Assembly (NCBI RefSeq): GCF_001424165.1
Contig: NZ_LMOJ01000023.1
Coordinates: 1-64,000 of the forward strand
From: Massilia sp. Leaf139
GTDB lineage: Bacteria; Pseudomonadota; Gammaproteobacteria; Burkholderiales; Burkholderiaceae_D
Direction: 5' to 3'
Length of the DNA stretch: 64,000 nucleotides
Positions 1-8,848 of the stretch are shown in pieces. Positions within the stretch are counted from its first letter, which is position 1. The number at the start of each line of letters is the position of its first letter. A model generated the notes under the pieces. It did no database searches. It saw only the letters and a list, made by a program, of their open reading frames with translations, and was not told the DNA's origin. The position numbers and the translations under genes are program-made.

Positions 1-81
1 AAGCGCCGGCACAGCTTCAGCAATGACATGTCGCCGGCCGAGTATGAAAAGCAGTATTTTCAGCGGCTCTCGAGTGTCTAG
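1..81 (+). CDS. IS3-family transposase, C-terminal fragment
   Basis: The first 26 codons end in TAG at 79-81 and read KRRHSFNDMSPAEYEKQY followed by FQRLSSV. The pattern of a basic/His/Ser run, then SPAEYE, then a short tail is the usual C-terminus of the OrfB (DDE integrase) of IS3-family elements. The rest of the gene, including the catalytic residues, lies before the window, so it is not known whether the element is intact. A candidate right inverted repeat follows immediately at 75-99. Confidence 0.75.
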   Translation, partial: KRRHSFSNDMSPAEYEKQYFQRLSSV

Positions 82-99
82 AAAAGCCGTGGCGATTCA
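75..99 (-). repeat. Probable right terminal inverted repeat of the IS3-type element
   Basis: On the minus strand the segment starts TGAATCGCCACGGC and continues through the transposase stop codon. It begins with TG, and overlap of the stop codon with the terminal repeat is common in IS3 elements. The left repeat and target duplication are outside the window, so the boundary is inferred from position and sequence style only. Confidence 0.45.
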
Positions 100-527
100 T
101 CCTGTACCTAAACTCTAGGCTCACACCCGCCGGCAAGGGCGCTATAGACGGACTTGTGTTACACAGCTGAACGTCCGCAGTCGATAGCGGATGTACACGT
201 CCACTGTCGCGCATTAAGATGGCGGCGGGCCGAAACTTGGCTGATCGTGGCAAGCTTTGCTGCAGACACCATGTGCTGAGATAAGGTGGGCTGCCTTTAG
301 TGCCCGGACCCCAAGCGCGGAAGTGCACGCTTCACGGCGGCTGATACCGCTCGCAGAGTCGATCCCAGCCTTTAAAGGGAGGTCAGGCCGGGTACGCAAA
401 CGTCATGCCGCTACACAGGCGAAGTTAAATTGGCTGAATCGGGGTACACGGTGGGTACACCGAGCAATAGTAGTGATGAACTTCAAGAAGCCTACGCTTG
501 GAAAATCACGTAACCTTTTGATTTTAA
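100..527. other. Gene-free stretch between IS3 end and tRNA, possible island remnant
   Basis: No convincing gene is visible on either strand; the open frames here lack ribosome binding sites and family features. Two direct copies of GGGTACAC lie at 442-449 and 453-460, 11 bp or about one helical turn apart. Tandem short repeats of this kind near the 3' end of a tRNA resemble arm-type binding sites of tyrosine integrases. The stretch may be the decayed end of an integrated element, but no integrase gene is present. Confidence 0.3.
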
Positions 528-603
528 TGGTGCGGCTGGCTGGGATCGAACCAGCGACCCTTGGCTTCGGAGGCCAATACTCTATCCACTGAGCTACAGC
601 CGC
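528..603 (-). tRNA. tRNA-Arg (anticodon CCG)
   Basis: The minus strand gives a full cloverleaf: acceptor GCGGCTG pairing with CAGCCGC, discriminator A and an encoded CCA; D arm GCTC-AGTGGATA-GAGT; anticodon stem TTGGC/GCCAA around the loop CTCCGAA, so the anticodon is CCG; T arm with GGTTCGATCCC. It reads CGG arginine codons. The 3' end faces the gene-free stretch and IS3 remnant, the side on which integrating elements normally insert. Confidence 0.97.
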
Positions 604-746
604 ACGGGAGGCGCGTCAGAAGTGTCGCGTGAAAAAAGCTGCGCGATAACGCCTGAGCGATGCGAAGGATACATTCTTTCGCGCCCCCCGTCCATGGAAA
701 GTAGAAGTTGCAAACGAGGCATGTGCCATGCGGCATCTTTTGAGAC

Positions 747-752
747 TATAAT
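747..752 (+). promoter_or_regulatory. Candidate -10 box for the cytochrome c gene
   Basis: A perfect TATAAT lies 84 bp before the start codon at 836 in an otherwise gene-free leader. No good -35 hexamer is seen at 16-18 bp spacing, so this is a weak call. Confidence 0.3.
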
Positions 753-835
753 CGCCGATTGGCGGCCTTTGCAAAAAGTCATGCAGGAAGAACAAACGCC
801 GGATAGCAGGTTTTTTTAATCGTATTAAGGAAATC

Positions 836-1786
836 ATGAGCGACGCACACAATGAACAATCGTTTATCCGGACACCCAAGCAGCTGATCGGGGTGGTCGC
901 AGGCTTCTTCCTGGTAATCGTTATCGGCATCATCCTGCTGGTCTCCTTCGTCACCAACGACAAGCTGGAAGGCGCCGGCACCAACAGCCTCGGCCCGGAA
1001 GCGGTTGCGCAGCGCCTGCGCCCGGTTGCGGAAGAAGGTTTTATTCTGCGTGACGCGAACGCGCCGAAGGTGTTGCAGGCCGGTGGCGCCGTATACACCG
1101 CCGTCTGCGCCGCCTGCCACGCCAGCGGCGCCGCGGGCGCACCGAAAACCGGCGTCGCCGGCGACTGGACGGCGCGCCTGGCGCAGGGCTACGACACGCT
1201 CGTAAAACATGCGATCGAAGGCATCCGCGCCATGCCAGCCAAGGGCGGCAATCCGGATCTGGACAATGTGGAAGTCGAGCGCGCCGTGGTCTACATGGCC
1301 AATCAGAGCGGCGCCAAGTTCAAGGAACCGGCCGTTCCCGCGCCTGCCGCCCCGGTCGCCGCTGCCGCTGCCGCCGCCGGTACCGAAACGGCTGCTGCGC
1401 CGGTCGCTGCGAACGCCGCCACCGCAGCGCCCGTCGCCGGCACCCCGGCCAGCGCCGCCCCGGCTGCCGCGCCTGCCGCCGCTACCACCCCTGCCCCGGC
1501 TGCCGCGCCAGCAGCTGCGCCCGCCGTTGCCAATGCCGACGCCGGCAAGGCTTTATATAACAGCGCCTGTATCGCCTGCCACGGCGCCGGGATTGCCGGT
1601 GCGCCGAAACTGGCGGACAAGGCGAACTGGGCGCCGCGCATCAAGCAGGGCAATGCAGTGCTGTACGAGCATGCGATCAAAGGTTTTCAAGGCAAGGCCG
1701 GCGTGATGCCGCCGAAAGGCGGCTCGACTGCGCCGGATGCCGATGTCAAGGCCGCGGTCGACTTCATGGTGGCCTCTGCGCGTTGA
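836..1786 (+). CDS. Membrane-anchored dihaem c-type cytochrome (cytochrome c5-like)
   Basis: A 316-residue electron carrier predicted to sit on the periplasmic face of the inner membrane. An N-terminal transmembrane anchor (about 17-40) is followed by two similar cytochrome c domains. Haem-binding motifs are CAACH at 91-95 and CIACH at 245-249; the likely axial methionines are M133 and M291 in MPAKGG and MPPKGG. The domains are joined by an Ala/Pro-rich flexible linker (about 166-232). The arrangement suggests an internal duplication and transfer of electrons to a terminal oxidase or peroxidase, but the partner is not known. The start has AAGGAA just upstream, and a strong terminator follows, so it is probably monocistronic. 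Confidence 0.9.
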   Translation: MSDAHNEQSFIRTPKQLIGVVAGFFLVIVIGIILLVSFVTNDKLEGAGTNSLGPEAVAQRLRPVAEEGFILRDANAPKVLQAGGAVYTAVCAACHASGAAGAPKTGVAGDWTARLAQGYDTLVKHAIEGIRAMPAKGGNPDLDNVEVERAVVYMANQSGAKFKEPAVPAPAAPVAAAAAAAGTETAAAPVAANAATAAPVAGTPASAAPAAAPAAATTPAPAAAPAAAPAVANADAGKALYNSACIACHGAGIAGAPKLADKANWAPRIKQGNAVLYEHAIKGFQGKAGVMPPKGGSTAPDADVKAAVDFMVASAR

Positions 1787-1810
1787 GTGAACGCAGCAAA
1801 CGGCAATGGA

Positions 1811-1834
1811 AACCGCCCATTGGGCGGTTTTTTT
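1811..1834 (+). terminator. Rho-independent terminator after cytochrome c gene
   Basis: An 8-bp perfect stem AACCGCCC/GGGCGGTT with a 3-nt loop is followed by a T tract, 24 bp after the cytochrome stop codon. Confidence 0.9.
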
Positions 1835-2049
1835 ATTGCGTAAGAAAGAGAAAAGGGCAATATAAATACACAAGTTGCGATTTATAAGCGAATAATATTC
1901 GTAAATGAATCGACAATGTTGTGTTGTATTTGGACGAAATGTTGAACAGCAGGGCTGATTTTGCTGTTAGAGAGTTTTGCTTTGGCGTAACCTTTAGAAA
2001 TTCCACGGGGCAATAATTTATTCCCCAAAGTAACTTCTGAAGATCTGCC

Positions 2050-4395
2050 ATGACTCTCCCACTCCAAAATTTTGCAATGCGAATTGCCGCAATCGCGGCA
2101 TTCGGCACCACGCTCGTGGCCTGCGGCGGCGGCGGTGGTTCCAGCTCGACGGCCAGTGTGGCAACGAGTTCGACGGCGGCGCCGGTGGCGCCAGCGGCCG
2201 CACCCGTGACGGCAGCGCCAGCCCCGGTGGCGGCGCCCGATGCCAGCGCGCCAGTCGCGAATACGACGGCCGTGCCGGCCGAAACCAGCCTCGCGGCGCT
2301 GGCTGCGGCAACCCCGGCCGCACCGGCGGCCGCGCCCGTGTCGGCCAGCGTCGCTCCAGCGAACACGACCACCGCGGCGACGACGACCGCGTATAGCGTC
2401 TTCAACATGGTGACCGACGTGCGCGTCCAGAACACCAGCGCTACGGCGCAGGCGGCCCTGCCGGTCACCTTCGGCCAGGTATTCGCCGTCGGCGACCTGC
2501 TGCCGAGCGACTCGCTGGTCGGCCGTTTCGACAATGGTAGCACGATCTCCCTGCAGCTCGACGTCAAGGCCACCCATCCTGACGGTTCGGTGCGTCACGC
2601 CGTTGTTTCCGGTATGGTCGAAAACATGGCCGCGAACGAAACGCGCACCCTGTCGCTAATGAAGTCGAACGCCCCCCACAGCACCGGCATGGGCCCGAAG
2701 ACGCTGCTGATCAACGGTTTCAGCTCGTCCGTGCACGCCACCATCAACGGCGTGCGCTACAACGCCTCGGCCGACGACATCATCAAGAAGGGCGGCGCCT
2801 ACCAGACCTGGCTCGCCGGCGCCGTCGCCAACGAATGGCATGTGTCGGCACCGCTGACCACCGCCGACGGCGTGGCCCACCCGCACCTGACGGCGCGCTT
2901 CGCGATCCGCTGGTACGACGCCATCAAGAAGGCCCGTGTCGACGTCACCGTCGAAAACGCCTGGGCCTACGAGGCCAATCCGCAGAATTTCACCTATGAC
3001 GCCGAAGTCATGGTGCGCGGCGAGGTCGTGTACTCGAAGTCGGCCATGACCCAGTACCACCACACCCGCTGGCGCAAGACCTTCTGGTGGGGCGGCGACG
3101 CTTCCCAGGCCTACGTCAAGCACAACACCGGCTACCTGATCGCCAGCCGCGCGCTGCCGAACTACGACCAGAGCGTGGTCGTGCCGGAATCGACGTTCAC
3201 CGAACTGAAGTCGAAGTGGACGGGCGCCGCCATCGAACCGATGGGCGTCGGCCTGGCCAACCCGTACATGCCGAGCACCGGCGGACGCAACGAGATCGGC
3301 CTGCTGCCCGGTTGGGCGGCCACCTACCTGCTGTCGATGGACAAACGCGCCAAGGACATCACCCTCGGCAGCGGCGACCTGGCGGGCAGCTGGTCGACGC
3401 ACTACCGCGACAAGAACACCGGCCGTCCGGTCAGCCTGATGGACTATCCATACATGACCATCCTCGGCATCACGACCGATACCCGCAATCCGACCACCAA
3501 GCAGCTCGAAGCCTTCCCAAAGTGCGCGGTCGGCGCCAGTTGCAGCACGCCGAATACCCACGACACCTCGCACCAGCCAGGCTTCGCCTATCTGCCTTAC
3601 CTCGTGACCGGCGACTACTACTACCTGGAAGAGCTGCAGTTCTGGGCCATGTACGACGTGTTCGCCTCGAACCCGGGCTACCGCAAGAACATCCTGGGCC
3701 TGCTGGAGCCGGATCAGGTGCGCGGCCAGGCGTGGAGCCTGCGCACGCTGGCGCAAGCGGCCTATATCACGCCGGACGACGACCGCCTGAAGTCGCACTT
3801 CGCCCGTGTCCTGACGAGCAACCTCGACTGGTACAACACCGAGTACACCGATAACCCGGCGGCCAACGTCTTCGGCGTCATCGCCACCAAGAGCGCGGTC
3901 ATCTACAACAACCGGCGCGGCATCGCTCCGTGGCAGGACGACTTCTTCACCGCGGCGATCGGCCACGCGGCCGAACTCGGTTTCGCCGGCGCCAAGAAGC
4001 TGCTGACCTGGAAAGCCAAGGCACCGGTGATCCGCATGGCCGATCCGGGCAACTGCTGGATCGACGGCGCGCTGTACTCGATGAACATCCGTGACTCAGA
4101 GACCAGCCCGTACTACACGACCATGGCCGAAGCCTCGAAGGCCAGCCAGACGGCGACCTTCCAGTCGCTCGCCTGCGGCAGCGCCGAAATGGCGGCCTTC
4201 CTCAAGCTGAAGGTCGGCGAAATGACGGGCTACTCGTCGAGCATCGCCGGTTATCCGTCGAACATGCAGCCGGCCCTGGCGTATTCGGTCGATGCCCGCC
4301 TGCCGAACGGCAGCAAGGCCTGGGCCCAGTTCATGGCCCGTACCGTCAAGCCGAACTATGGCCTGAGCCCGCAGTTCGCGATCGTGCCGCGCTAA
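2050..4395 (+). CDS. Large predicted lipoprotein of unknown function, possibly a RIFT-barrel/alpha-toroid enzyme
   Basis: A 781-residue exported protein. The N-terminus has a hydrophobic stretch (about 10-24) ending in the lipobox LVAC, then a polyglycine and Ala/Pro/Thr-rich tether to about residue 110, so it is probably anchored by a lipidated Cys. The body starts with a beta-rich region (PVTFGQVF, then HPDGSVRHAVV) and continues with a long, helix-rich, aromatic part containing HDTSHQPGFAYLPYLVTGDYYY. That order is reminiscent of bacterial polysaccharide-active proteins with a RIFT barrel and an (alpha/alpha) toroid, such as the PcRGLX/YetA-like group; this is a resemblance only. An internal ATG at 2077 would give a more typical signal peptide, and neither start has a clear ribosome binding site. 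Flanked by terminators, it appears to be a single-gene unit. Confidence 0.7.
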   Translation: MTLPLQNFAMRIAAIAAFGTTLVACGGGGGSSSTASVATSSTAAPVAPAAAPVTAAPAPVAAPDASAPVANTTAVPAETSLAALAAATPAAPAAAPVSASVAPANTTTAATTTAYSVFNMVTDVRVQNTSATAQAALPVTFGQVFAVGDLLPSDSLVGRFDNGSTISLQLDVKATHPDGSVRHAVVSGMVENMAANETRTLSLMKSNAPHSTGMGPKTLLINGFSSSVHATINGVRYNASADDIIKKGGAYQTWLAGAVANEWHVSAPLTTADGVAHPHLTARFAIRWYDAIKKARVDVTVENAWAYEANPQNFTYDAEVMVRGEVVYSKSAMTQYHHTRWRKTFWWGGDASQAYVKHNTGYLIASRALPNYDQSVVVPESTFTELKSKWTGAAIEPMGVGLANPYMPSTGGRNEIGLLPGWAATYLLSMDKRAKDITLGSGDLAGSWSTHYRDKNTGRPVSLMDYPYMTILGITTDTRNPTTKQLEAFPKCAVGASCSTPNTHDTSHQPGFAYLPYLVTGDYYYLEELQFWAMYDVFASNPGYRKNILGLLEPDQVRGQAWSLRTLAQAAYITPDDDRLKSHFARVLTSNLDWYNTEYTDNPAANVFGVIATKSAVIYNNRRGIAPWQDDFFTAAIGHAAELGFAGAKKLLTWKAKAPVIRMADPGNCWIDGALYSMNIRDSETSPYYTTMAEASKASQTATFQSLACGSAEMAAFLKLKVGEMTGYSSSIAGYPSNMQPALAYSVDARLPNGSKAWAQFMARTVKPNYGLSPQFAIVPR

Positions 4396-4419
4396 GCCCT
4401 GCCGCTGCACCCCTAGACG

Positions 4420-4451
4420 CCCCAGCCGCCGCCAGGCCGCTGGGGTTTTTT
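4420..4451 (+). terminator. Terminator after the lipoprotein gene
   Basis: CCCCAGC at 4420-4426 pairs with GCTGGGG at 4439-4445, followed by six T. It lies 25 bp after the stop and faces the convergent M13 gene terminator. Confidence 0.85.
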
Positions 4452-4483
4452 CATGGCCGCGTTTTTTCATTAAAACCAGGGCG

Positions 4484-4517
4484 AAAAAAACACCGCCGGG
4501 CGCGGGGCCGGGCGGTG
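4484..4517 (-). terminator. Terminator of the M13 peptidase gene (minus strand)
   Basis: CACCGCC at 4491-4497 pairs with GGCGGTG at 4511-4517. Read on the minus strand, the hairpin is followed by seven T, 26 bp after the stop codon at 4543. A near-identical stem terminates phaB. Confidence 0.85.
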
Positions 4518-4542
4518 TCGTTCGCTTGAAACTACCAGCAGC

Positions 4543-6609
4543 TTACCAGATGATCACGCGGTCTTTCGGCGCCAGGTACATCTTGTCGCCCTGCTTGACC
4601 TTGAAGGTTTCATAGAAACCTGGCTGGTTCATCAGGGTGCCGTTGGCGCGGAACTGGCCCGGCGAGTGCGGGTCGGTTTTCACCTGGGCGATACGGGCCG
4701 GCTCGCGCATCTTTTCGCGCCAGACCTGCGCCCAGCCCATGTACAGGCGCTGTTCGCCGCTGAGGCCGTCGATGACCGGGGCTTTTTTCCCGTTCAGCGA
4801 GATTTTATAAGCCTTCGCCGCGATCGCCAGACCCGAGTTGTCGGCGATGTTCTCGCCGAGGGTCAGTTCGCCGTTGACGTTATAGCCCGGCAGCGGGCTG
4901 TAGCCGTTGTACTGCTTGACCAGCTGGGCGGCCTTGGCCTTGAAGTTCTTGTGATCCGACGGGCTCCACCAATCGCGCAGGTTGCCGTCGCCGTCGTACT
5001 GGGCGCCCTGGTCGTCGAAGCCGTGGCTGATCTCGTGGCCGATGACGGCGCCGATGCCGCCGTAGTTGACCGCGTCGTCCGCGTTGGCGTCGAAGAACGG
5101 CGGCTGCAGGATCGCGGCCGGGAACACGATCTCGTTCATCTCCGGGTTGTAGTAGGCGTTGATCGTCTGCGGCGTCATGCCCCACTCTTCGCGGTCGATC
5201 GGCTTACCGAGCTTGTTGATCTCGCGGTCGGCTTCGACCACGCGCGAACGCATCACATTGCCGACCAGGTCGTCACGCTTGACGACGAGGGCCGAATAAT
5301 CCTTCCACTTGTTCGGGTAGCCGATCTTCGGGGTGAACTTGGCCAGCTTGGCTTGCGCTTCCTTCTTGGTCGCCGGGCTCATCCAGTCGAGCTTGTCGAT
5401 GCTCTGTTTATAGGCCGCCAGCAGGTTCGCCACCAGCTTTTCCATGCGCGCCTTGTGCTCGGCCGGGAAGTATTCGGCCACGTACAGCTTGCCGACCGCT
5501 TCGCCCTGCGCACGCTCGACGGCGCCCACGCCGCGCTTCCAGCGCGGTTCCATCTGCGTCACGCCCGACAGGGTCTTGCCGTAGAAATCGAAGCGCTCGT
5601 CGACGAAATTCTTCGACAGGAAGCTGCCGTAGGATTCGATCAGGTGCAGCGACAGGTAGGCCTTCCAGGTGTCGAGCGGGGTCTTGTTCGAGACGTCGAC
5701 GAAGGCCTTCAGGTAGGTCGGCTGGCTGACGATGACATAGCTGGCCTTGCCCGACAGGCCGGCGGCGTCGAACCAGCTCTTCCAGTCGTAGCCTGGCGCG
5801 ACCTTGTCCATCTCGGCGACGTTGACCTTGTTGTAGGCTTTCACCGGATCGCGCAGCTCGACCTTGGTCCACTGCACTTTCGCGATCTCGGTTTCGAAGT
5901 CGACGATGGCTTTCGCATTCGCGGCGGCGTTCTTGTCGCCGGCCAGCGCCAGCATCTTCTCGGCGTGCTGCTGGTACTTGGCGCGGGTCTCGGCCAGCTT
6001 CTTGTCGTCGGCCTTCAGGTAGTAGTCGCGGTCGGGCATGCCCAGGCCGCCCTGCATGATGTCGGCGACGTACTTGGTCGAATCCTTGTTGTCCTGGTGG
6101 ATGGCGAAGTCGAAGGGAACGCCGACGCCGATTTTACCCAGGCGCGCCAGCATGGCCGGCAGTTCCGACTTGTCCTTCAGTGCGGCGATCTTGTCCAGTT
6201 CGGCCTTCAGCGGCGTCACGCCCAGCTGTTCCAGGCGCGCTTCATCCATGAAGCTGGCGTAGAAGTCGCCGATGCGCTGGGCATCGGTGGCGGCAGCCGG
6301 GTTGCTCGCGGCCGATTTTTCGATGATGCCGCGCAGGCGCGGCAGGGTGTTGTCGCGCAGCTGCATGAACGAACCCCAGCTCGCCTTGTCGGCCGGGATC
6401 TCGGTGTTTTTCAGCCACTTGCCGTTCAGATATTCAAAGAAATCGTCCTGCGGACGCACCGACGGTTCGATGTATTCGGTGGCGATGCCCGAGGCCAGCA
6501 CCGGTGCCTTGGTACTCTTGGCCGTCGCGGCGGCGCCGGATGCGGTCTCGGCCTGGGCGACGCTGGCGACCAGCGCCAGCGTCAATGCGCTCAGCAAATG
6601 TTGTTTCAT
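4543..6609 (-). CDS. M13-family zinc metallopeptidase (neprilysin/PepO type), copy 1
   Basis: A 688-residue secreted zinc endopeptidase. It has a signal peptide (MKQHLLSALTLALVASVAQA) and the family's usual full length. The zinc site is HEISH at 525-529 with the third ligand E586 in GENIAD, 61 residues later as in neprilysin. The substrate-binding NAYYNPEMNEIVFPAA and the C-terminal YLAPKDRVIIW are family hallmarks. It probably acts in the periplasm on peptides. The gene is followed by a terminator and preceded, 154 bp away, by a second M13 gene on the same strand. The two are close in sequence and length, indicating tandem duplication. Physiological substrates cannot be read from the sequence. 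Confidence 0.95.
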   Translation of the reverse strand: MKQHLLSALTLALVASVAQAETASGAAATAKSTKAPVLASGIATEYIEPSVRPQDDFFEYLNGKWLKNTEIPADKASWGSFMQLRDNTLPRLRGIIEKSAASNPAAATDAQRIGDFYASFMDEARLEQLGVTPLKAELDKIAALKDKSELPAMLARLGKIGVGVPFDFAIHQDNKDSTKYVADIMQGGLGMPDRDYYLKADDKKLAETRAKYQQHAEKMLALAGDKNAAANAKAIVDFETEIAKVQWTKVELRDPVKAYNKVNVAEMDKVAPGYDWKSWFDAAGLSGKASYVIVSQPTYLKAFVDVSNKTPLDTWKAYLSLHLIESYGSFLSKNFVDERFDFYGKTLSGVTQMEPRWKRGVGAVERAQGEAVGKLYVAEYFPAEHKARMEKLVANLLAAYKQSIDKLDWMSPATKKEAQAKLAKFTPKIGYPNKWKDYSALVVKRDDLVGNVMRSRVVEADREINKLGKPIDREEWGMTPQTINAYYNPEMNEIVFPAAILQPPFFDANADDAVNYGGIGAVIGHEISHGFDDQGAQYDGDGNLRDWWSPSDHKNFKAKAAQLVKQYNGYSPLPGYNVNGELTLGENIADNSGLAIAAKAYKISLNGKKAPVIDGLSGEQRLYMGWAQVWREKMREPARIAQVKTDPHSPGQFRANGTLMNQPGFYETFKVKQGDKMYLAPKDRVIIW

Positions 6610-6708
6610 ATGTCTCTCTTTTTTGTCTTGGTGTGGGATAGGTACCAGGTCAATCCGGCCCGGCGCTCGTGGCGCGGGCCGGTCTTGTCATGCAACGGCG
6701 GAAAATAT

Positions 6709-6743
6709 GCATGCCATGCATACGCGAGGTAGGCATGGCATGC
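6709..6743 (-). terminator. Hairpin between the two M13 genes, probable terminator of copy 2
   Basis: An 11-bp perfect inverted repeat, GCATGCCATGC and GCATGGCATGC, has a 13-nt loop. On the minus strand it is followed by ATATTTTCC, a weak T tract, 20 bp after the stop of the upstream M13 gene. It probably separates the two transcripts at least partly. Confidence 0.5.
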
Positions 6744-6763
6744 GGTTGCGCCGATCGACGACT

Positions 6764-8848
6764 TTACCAGATAGTGACGCGATCCTTCGGCGCCAGGTAC
6801 ATCTTGTCGCCTTCCTTCACGCCGAAGGCTTCATAGAAGGCCGGGTGGTTCATGACGGTGCCGTTGGCGCGGAACTGGCCCGGCGAGTGCGGGTCGGTTT
6901 TCACCTGCACGATCTGCTGCGCCTCGCGCATCTTGCTGCGCCATACCTGGCCGAAGCCCATGAAGAAGCGCTGGTCGCCGGTGAAGCCGTCGATCACCGG
7001 CGCCGGCTTGCCCTTCAGCGAGATCTTGTAGGCCTTGTAGGCAATGGCCAGACCCGAGTTGTCGCCGATGTTCTCGCCCAGGGTCAGTTCGCCGTTGACC
7101 GGGTAGCCCGGCAGCGGGCTGTAGTTGCCGTACTGTTTGACCAGCATGTCGGCGCGGGCCTGGAAGGCGGCGCGGTCTTCCTTCGTCCACCAGTCGCGCA
7201 GGTTGCCTTCGCCATCGGACTGGCTGCCCTTGTCGTCGAAGCCGTGGCCGATTTCGTGGCCGATCACGGCGCCGATGGCGCCGTAGTTGACGGCGTCGTC
7301 GGCGCGCATGTCGAAGAACGGCGGCTGCAGGATCGCGGCCGGGAACACGATCTCGTTCATCGAGCTGCTGTAATAGGCGTTCACCGTCTGCGGCGTCATG
7401 CCCCACTCTTCGCGGTCGATCGGTTTACCCAGTTTCGTGATGTTGCGGTTGTAGCCGAATTCGGCCGCGCGCTTGACGTTGCCGACCAGGTCGTCGGCGC
7501 GGATCGTCAGCTTCGAATAGTCGCGCCACTTGTTCGGGTAGCCGACCTTCGGCACGAACTTGGCCAGCTTGGCTTGCGCTTCCTTCTTGGTCGCCGGGGT
7601 CATCCAGTCGAGGGTGTCGATGCTCTGGCCGTAGGCGGCGGTGACGTTTTTCACCAGTTCTTCCATGCGCGCCTTGCGTTCGGCCGGGAAGTATTTATTC
7701 ACATACTGGCGGCCGGCGGCTTCGCCTAGCGCGCCTTCGACGACCGAGACGCCGATCTTCCAGCGCGGACGGTTTTCGGTGACGCCGGTCAGCGCGGTGC
7801 CGTAGAAGGCGAAGTTGGCGTCGACGAAGGCTTTCGACAGGTAAGGCGAGTATTCGCGCAGCAGCTGCCACTCGAAGTACGACTTCAGGGTGGCGAGATC
7901 GGTCTTGGCCAGCACTTCGTTGAAGCCGCTCAGGTAGCTCGGCTGGGCGACGATGATGTAGTCCAGCTTGTTGCCGACGCCGGCGGCGGCCAGCGCCGCG
8001 TTCCAGTCGTAGCCCGGGGTCAGCGCGCCCAGTTCGGCCACGCTCATCTTGTTATAGCGTTTCACCGGGTCGCGGTTCTCGACCTTGGTCCACTGCACCT
8101 TGGCCAGTTCGGTCTCGAAGGCGACGATGGCCTTGGCTTGTTCGGCGGCGTTCTTTTCGCCGGCCAGGGTCAGGATCTGCGCCACGTGCGCCTCGTACTT
8201 GGTACGGGCGTCGAGCATGCGCTTGTCGTCGAGCTTCAGGTAGTAGTCGCGGTCGGGCATGCCCAGGCCGCTCTGGCCGATGTAGGTCGCGTACTTGGTG
8301 GAAGCGCGCGCATCCTGGCCGACGCGGATGCCGTAAGGAGTAGCGACACCGATTTTCGACAGGTGGGCGATCAGGTTCGGCAGGCCCTTCTTGTCCTTCA
8401 GGGTGCGGATGCGCTGCAGCTCGCCCGCCAGCGGCTTGGTGCCCAGGGTTTCCAGGCGCGCTTCGTCCATGAAGCTGGCGTACAGGTCGCCGATCTTCTG
8501 GACGTCGGTGCCGGCCTTTTTGTTCTTGTCCTTCTGCGCCGTTTCGATGATCTCGCGCAGGTGCGCCTGGCTGTCGTCGCGCAGCTGCATGAAAGTGCCC
8601 CAGCTGGCCTTGTCGGCCGGGATCTCGGTTTCTTTCAGCCACTTGCCGTTCAGGTAGGTGAAGAAGTCATCCTGCGGGCGCACCGAGCTGTCGATGAACT
8701 GGGTGTCGATGCCCGAGATCAGGGTGCTGGGCGCGCTTGCCGTGGCGACCGCCGCGGCGGGCGTGGCGGTGGACTTGGCGGCGTCGCCGGCGTGGGCGAA
8801 GGTGGCCAGCACGGACAGGGTCAGGGTGCTCAGAAGGGTACGTTTCAA
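6764..8848 (-). CDS. M13-family zinc metallopeptidase, copy 2 (TTG start)
   Basis: A 694-residue paralogue of the adjacent M13 peptidase. The zinc motif is HEIGH at 531-535 with E592 in GENIGD; NAYYSSSMNEIVFPAA and the C-terminal YLAPKDRVTIW are conserved. The TTG at 8848 is preferred as the start: GAGGA lies six bases before it, and the resulting N-terminus (KRTLLSTLTLSVLATFAHA) is a clean signal peptide matching copy 1. An ATG 63 bases upstream would add 21 residues before the signal and has no ribosome binding site. It is predicted to be periplasmic, with unknown peptide substrates. Confidence 0.93.
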   Translation of the reverse strand: MKRTLLSTLTLSVLATFAHAGDAAKSTATPAAAVATASAPSTLISGIDTQFIDSSVRPQDDFFTYLNGKWLKETEIPADKASWGTFMQLRDDSQAHLREIIETAQKDKNKKAGTDVQKIGDLYASFMDEARLETLGTKPLAGELQRIRTLKDKKGLPNLIAHLSKIGVATPYGIRVGQDARASTKYATYIGQSGLGMPDRDYYLKLDDKRMLDARTKYEAHVAQILTLAGEKNAAEQAKAIVAFETELAKVQWTKVENRDPVKRYNKMSVAELGALTPGYDWNAALAAAGVGNKLDYIIVAQPSYLSGFNEVLAKTDLATLKSYFEWQLLREYSPYLSKAFVDANFAFYGTALTGVTENRPRWKIGVSVVEGALGEAAGRQYVNKYFPAERKARMEELVKNVTAAYGQSIDTLDWMTPATKKEAQAKLAKFVPKVGYPNKWRDYSKLTIRADDLVGNVKRAAEFGYNRNITKLGKPIDREEWGMTPQTVNAYYSSSMNEIVFPAAILQPPFFDMRADDAVNYGAIGAVIGHEIGHGFDDKGSQSDGEGNLRDWWTKEDRAAFQARADMLVKQYGNYSPLPGYPVNGELTLGENIGDNSGLAIAYKAYKISLKGKPAPVIDGFTGDQRFFMGFGQVWRSKMREAQQIVQVKTDPHSPGQFRANGTVMNHPAFYEAFGVKEGDKMYLAPKDRVTIW

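Noticed and set aside
257..592. A 111-codon plus-strand frame upstream of the cytochrome gene
   Set aside because: Its 3' part reads through the antisense of the tRNA gene and there is no ribosome binding site.
4666..6732. A 688-codon open frame on the plus strand opposite M13 copy 1
   Set aside because: It mirrors the true gene in a GC-rich sequence, lacks a ribosome binding site and shows a residue mix dominated by Arg, Val, Leu and Asp. The minus-strand gene has complete family motifs.
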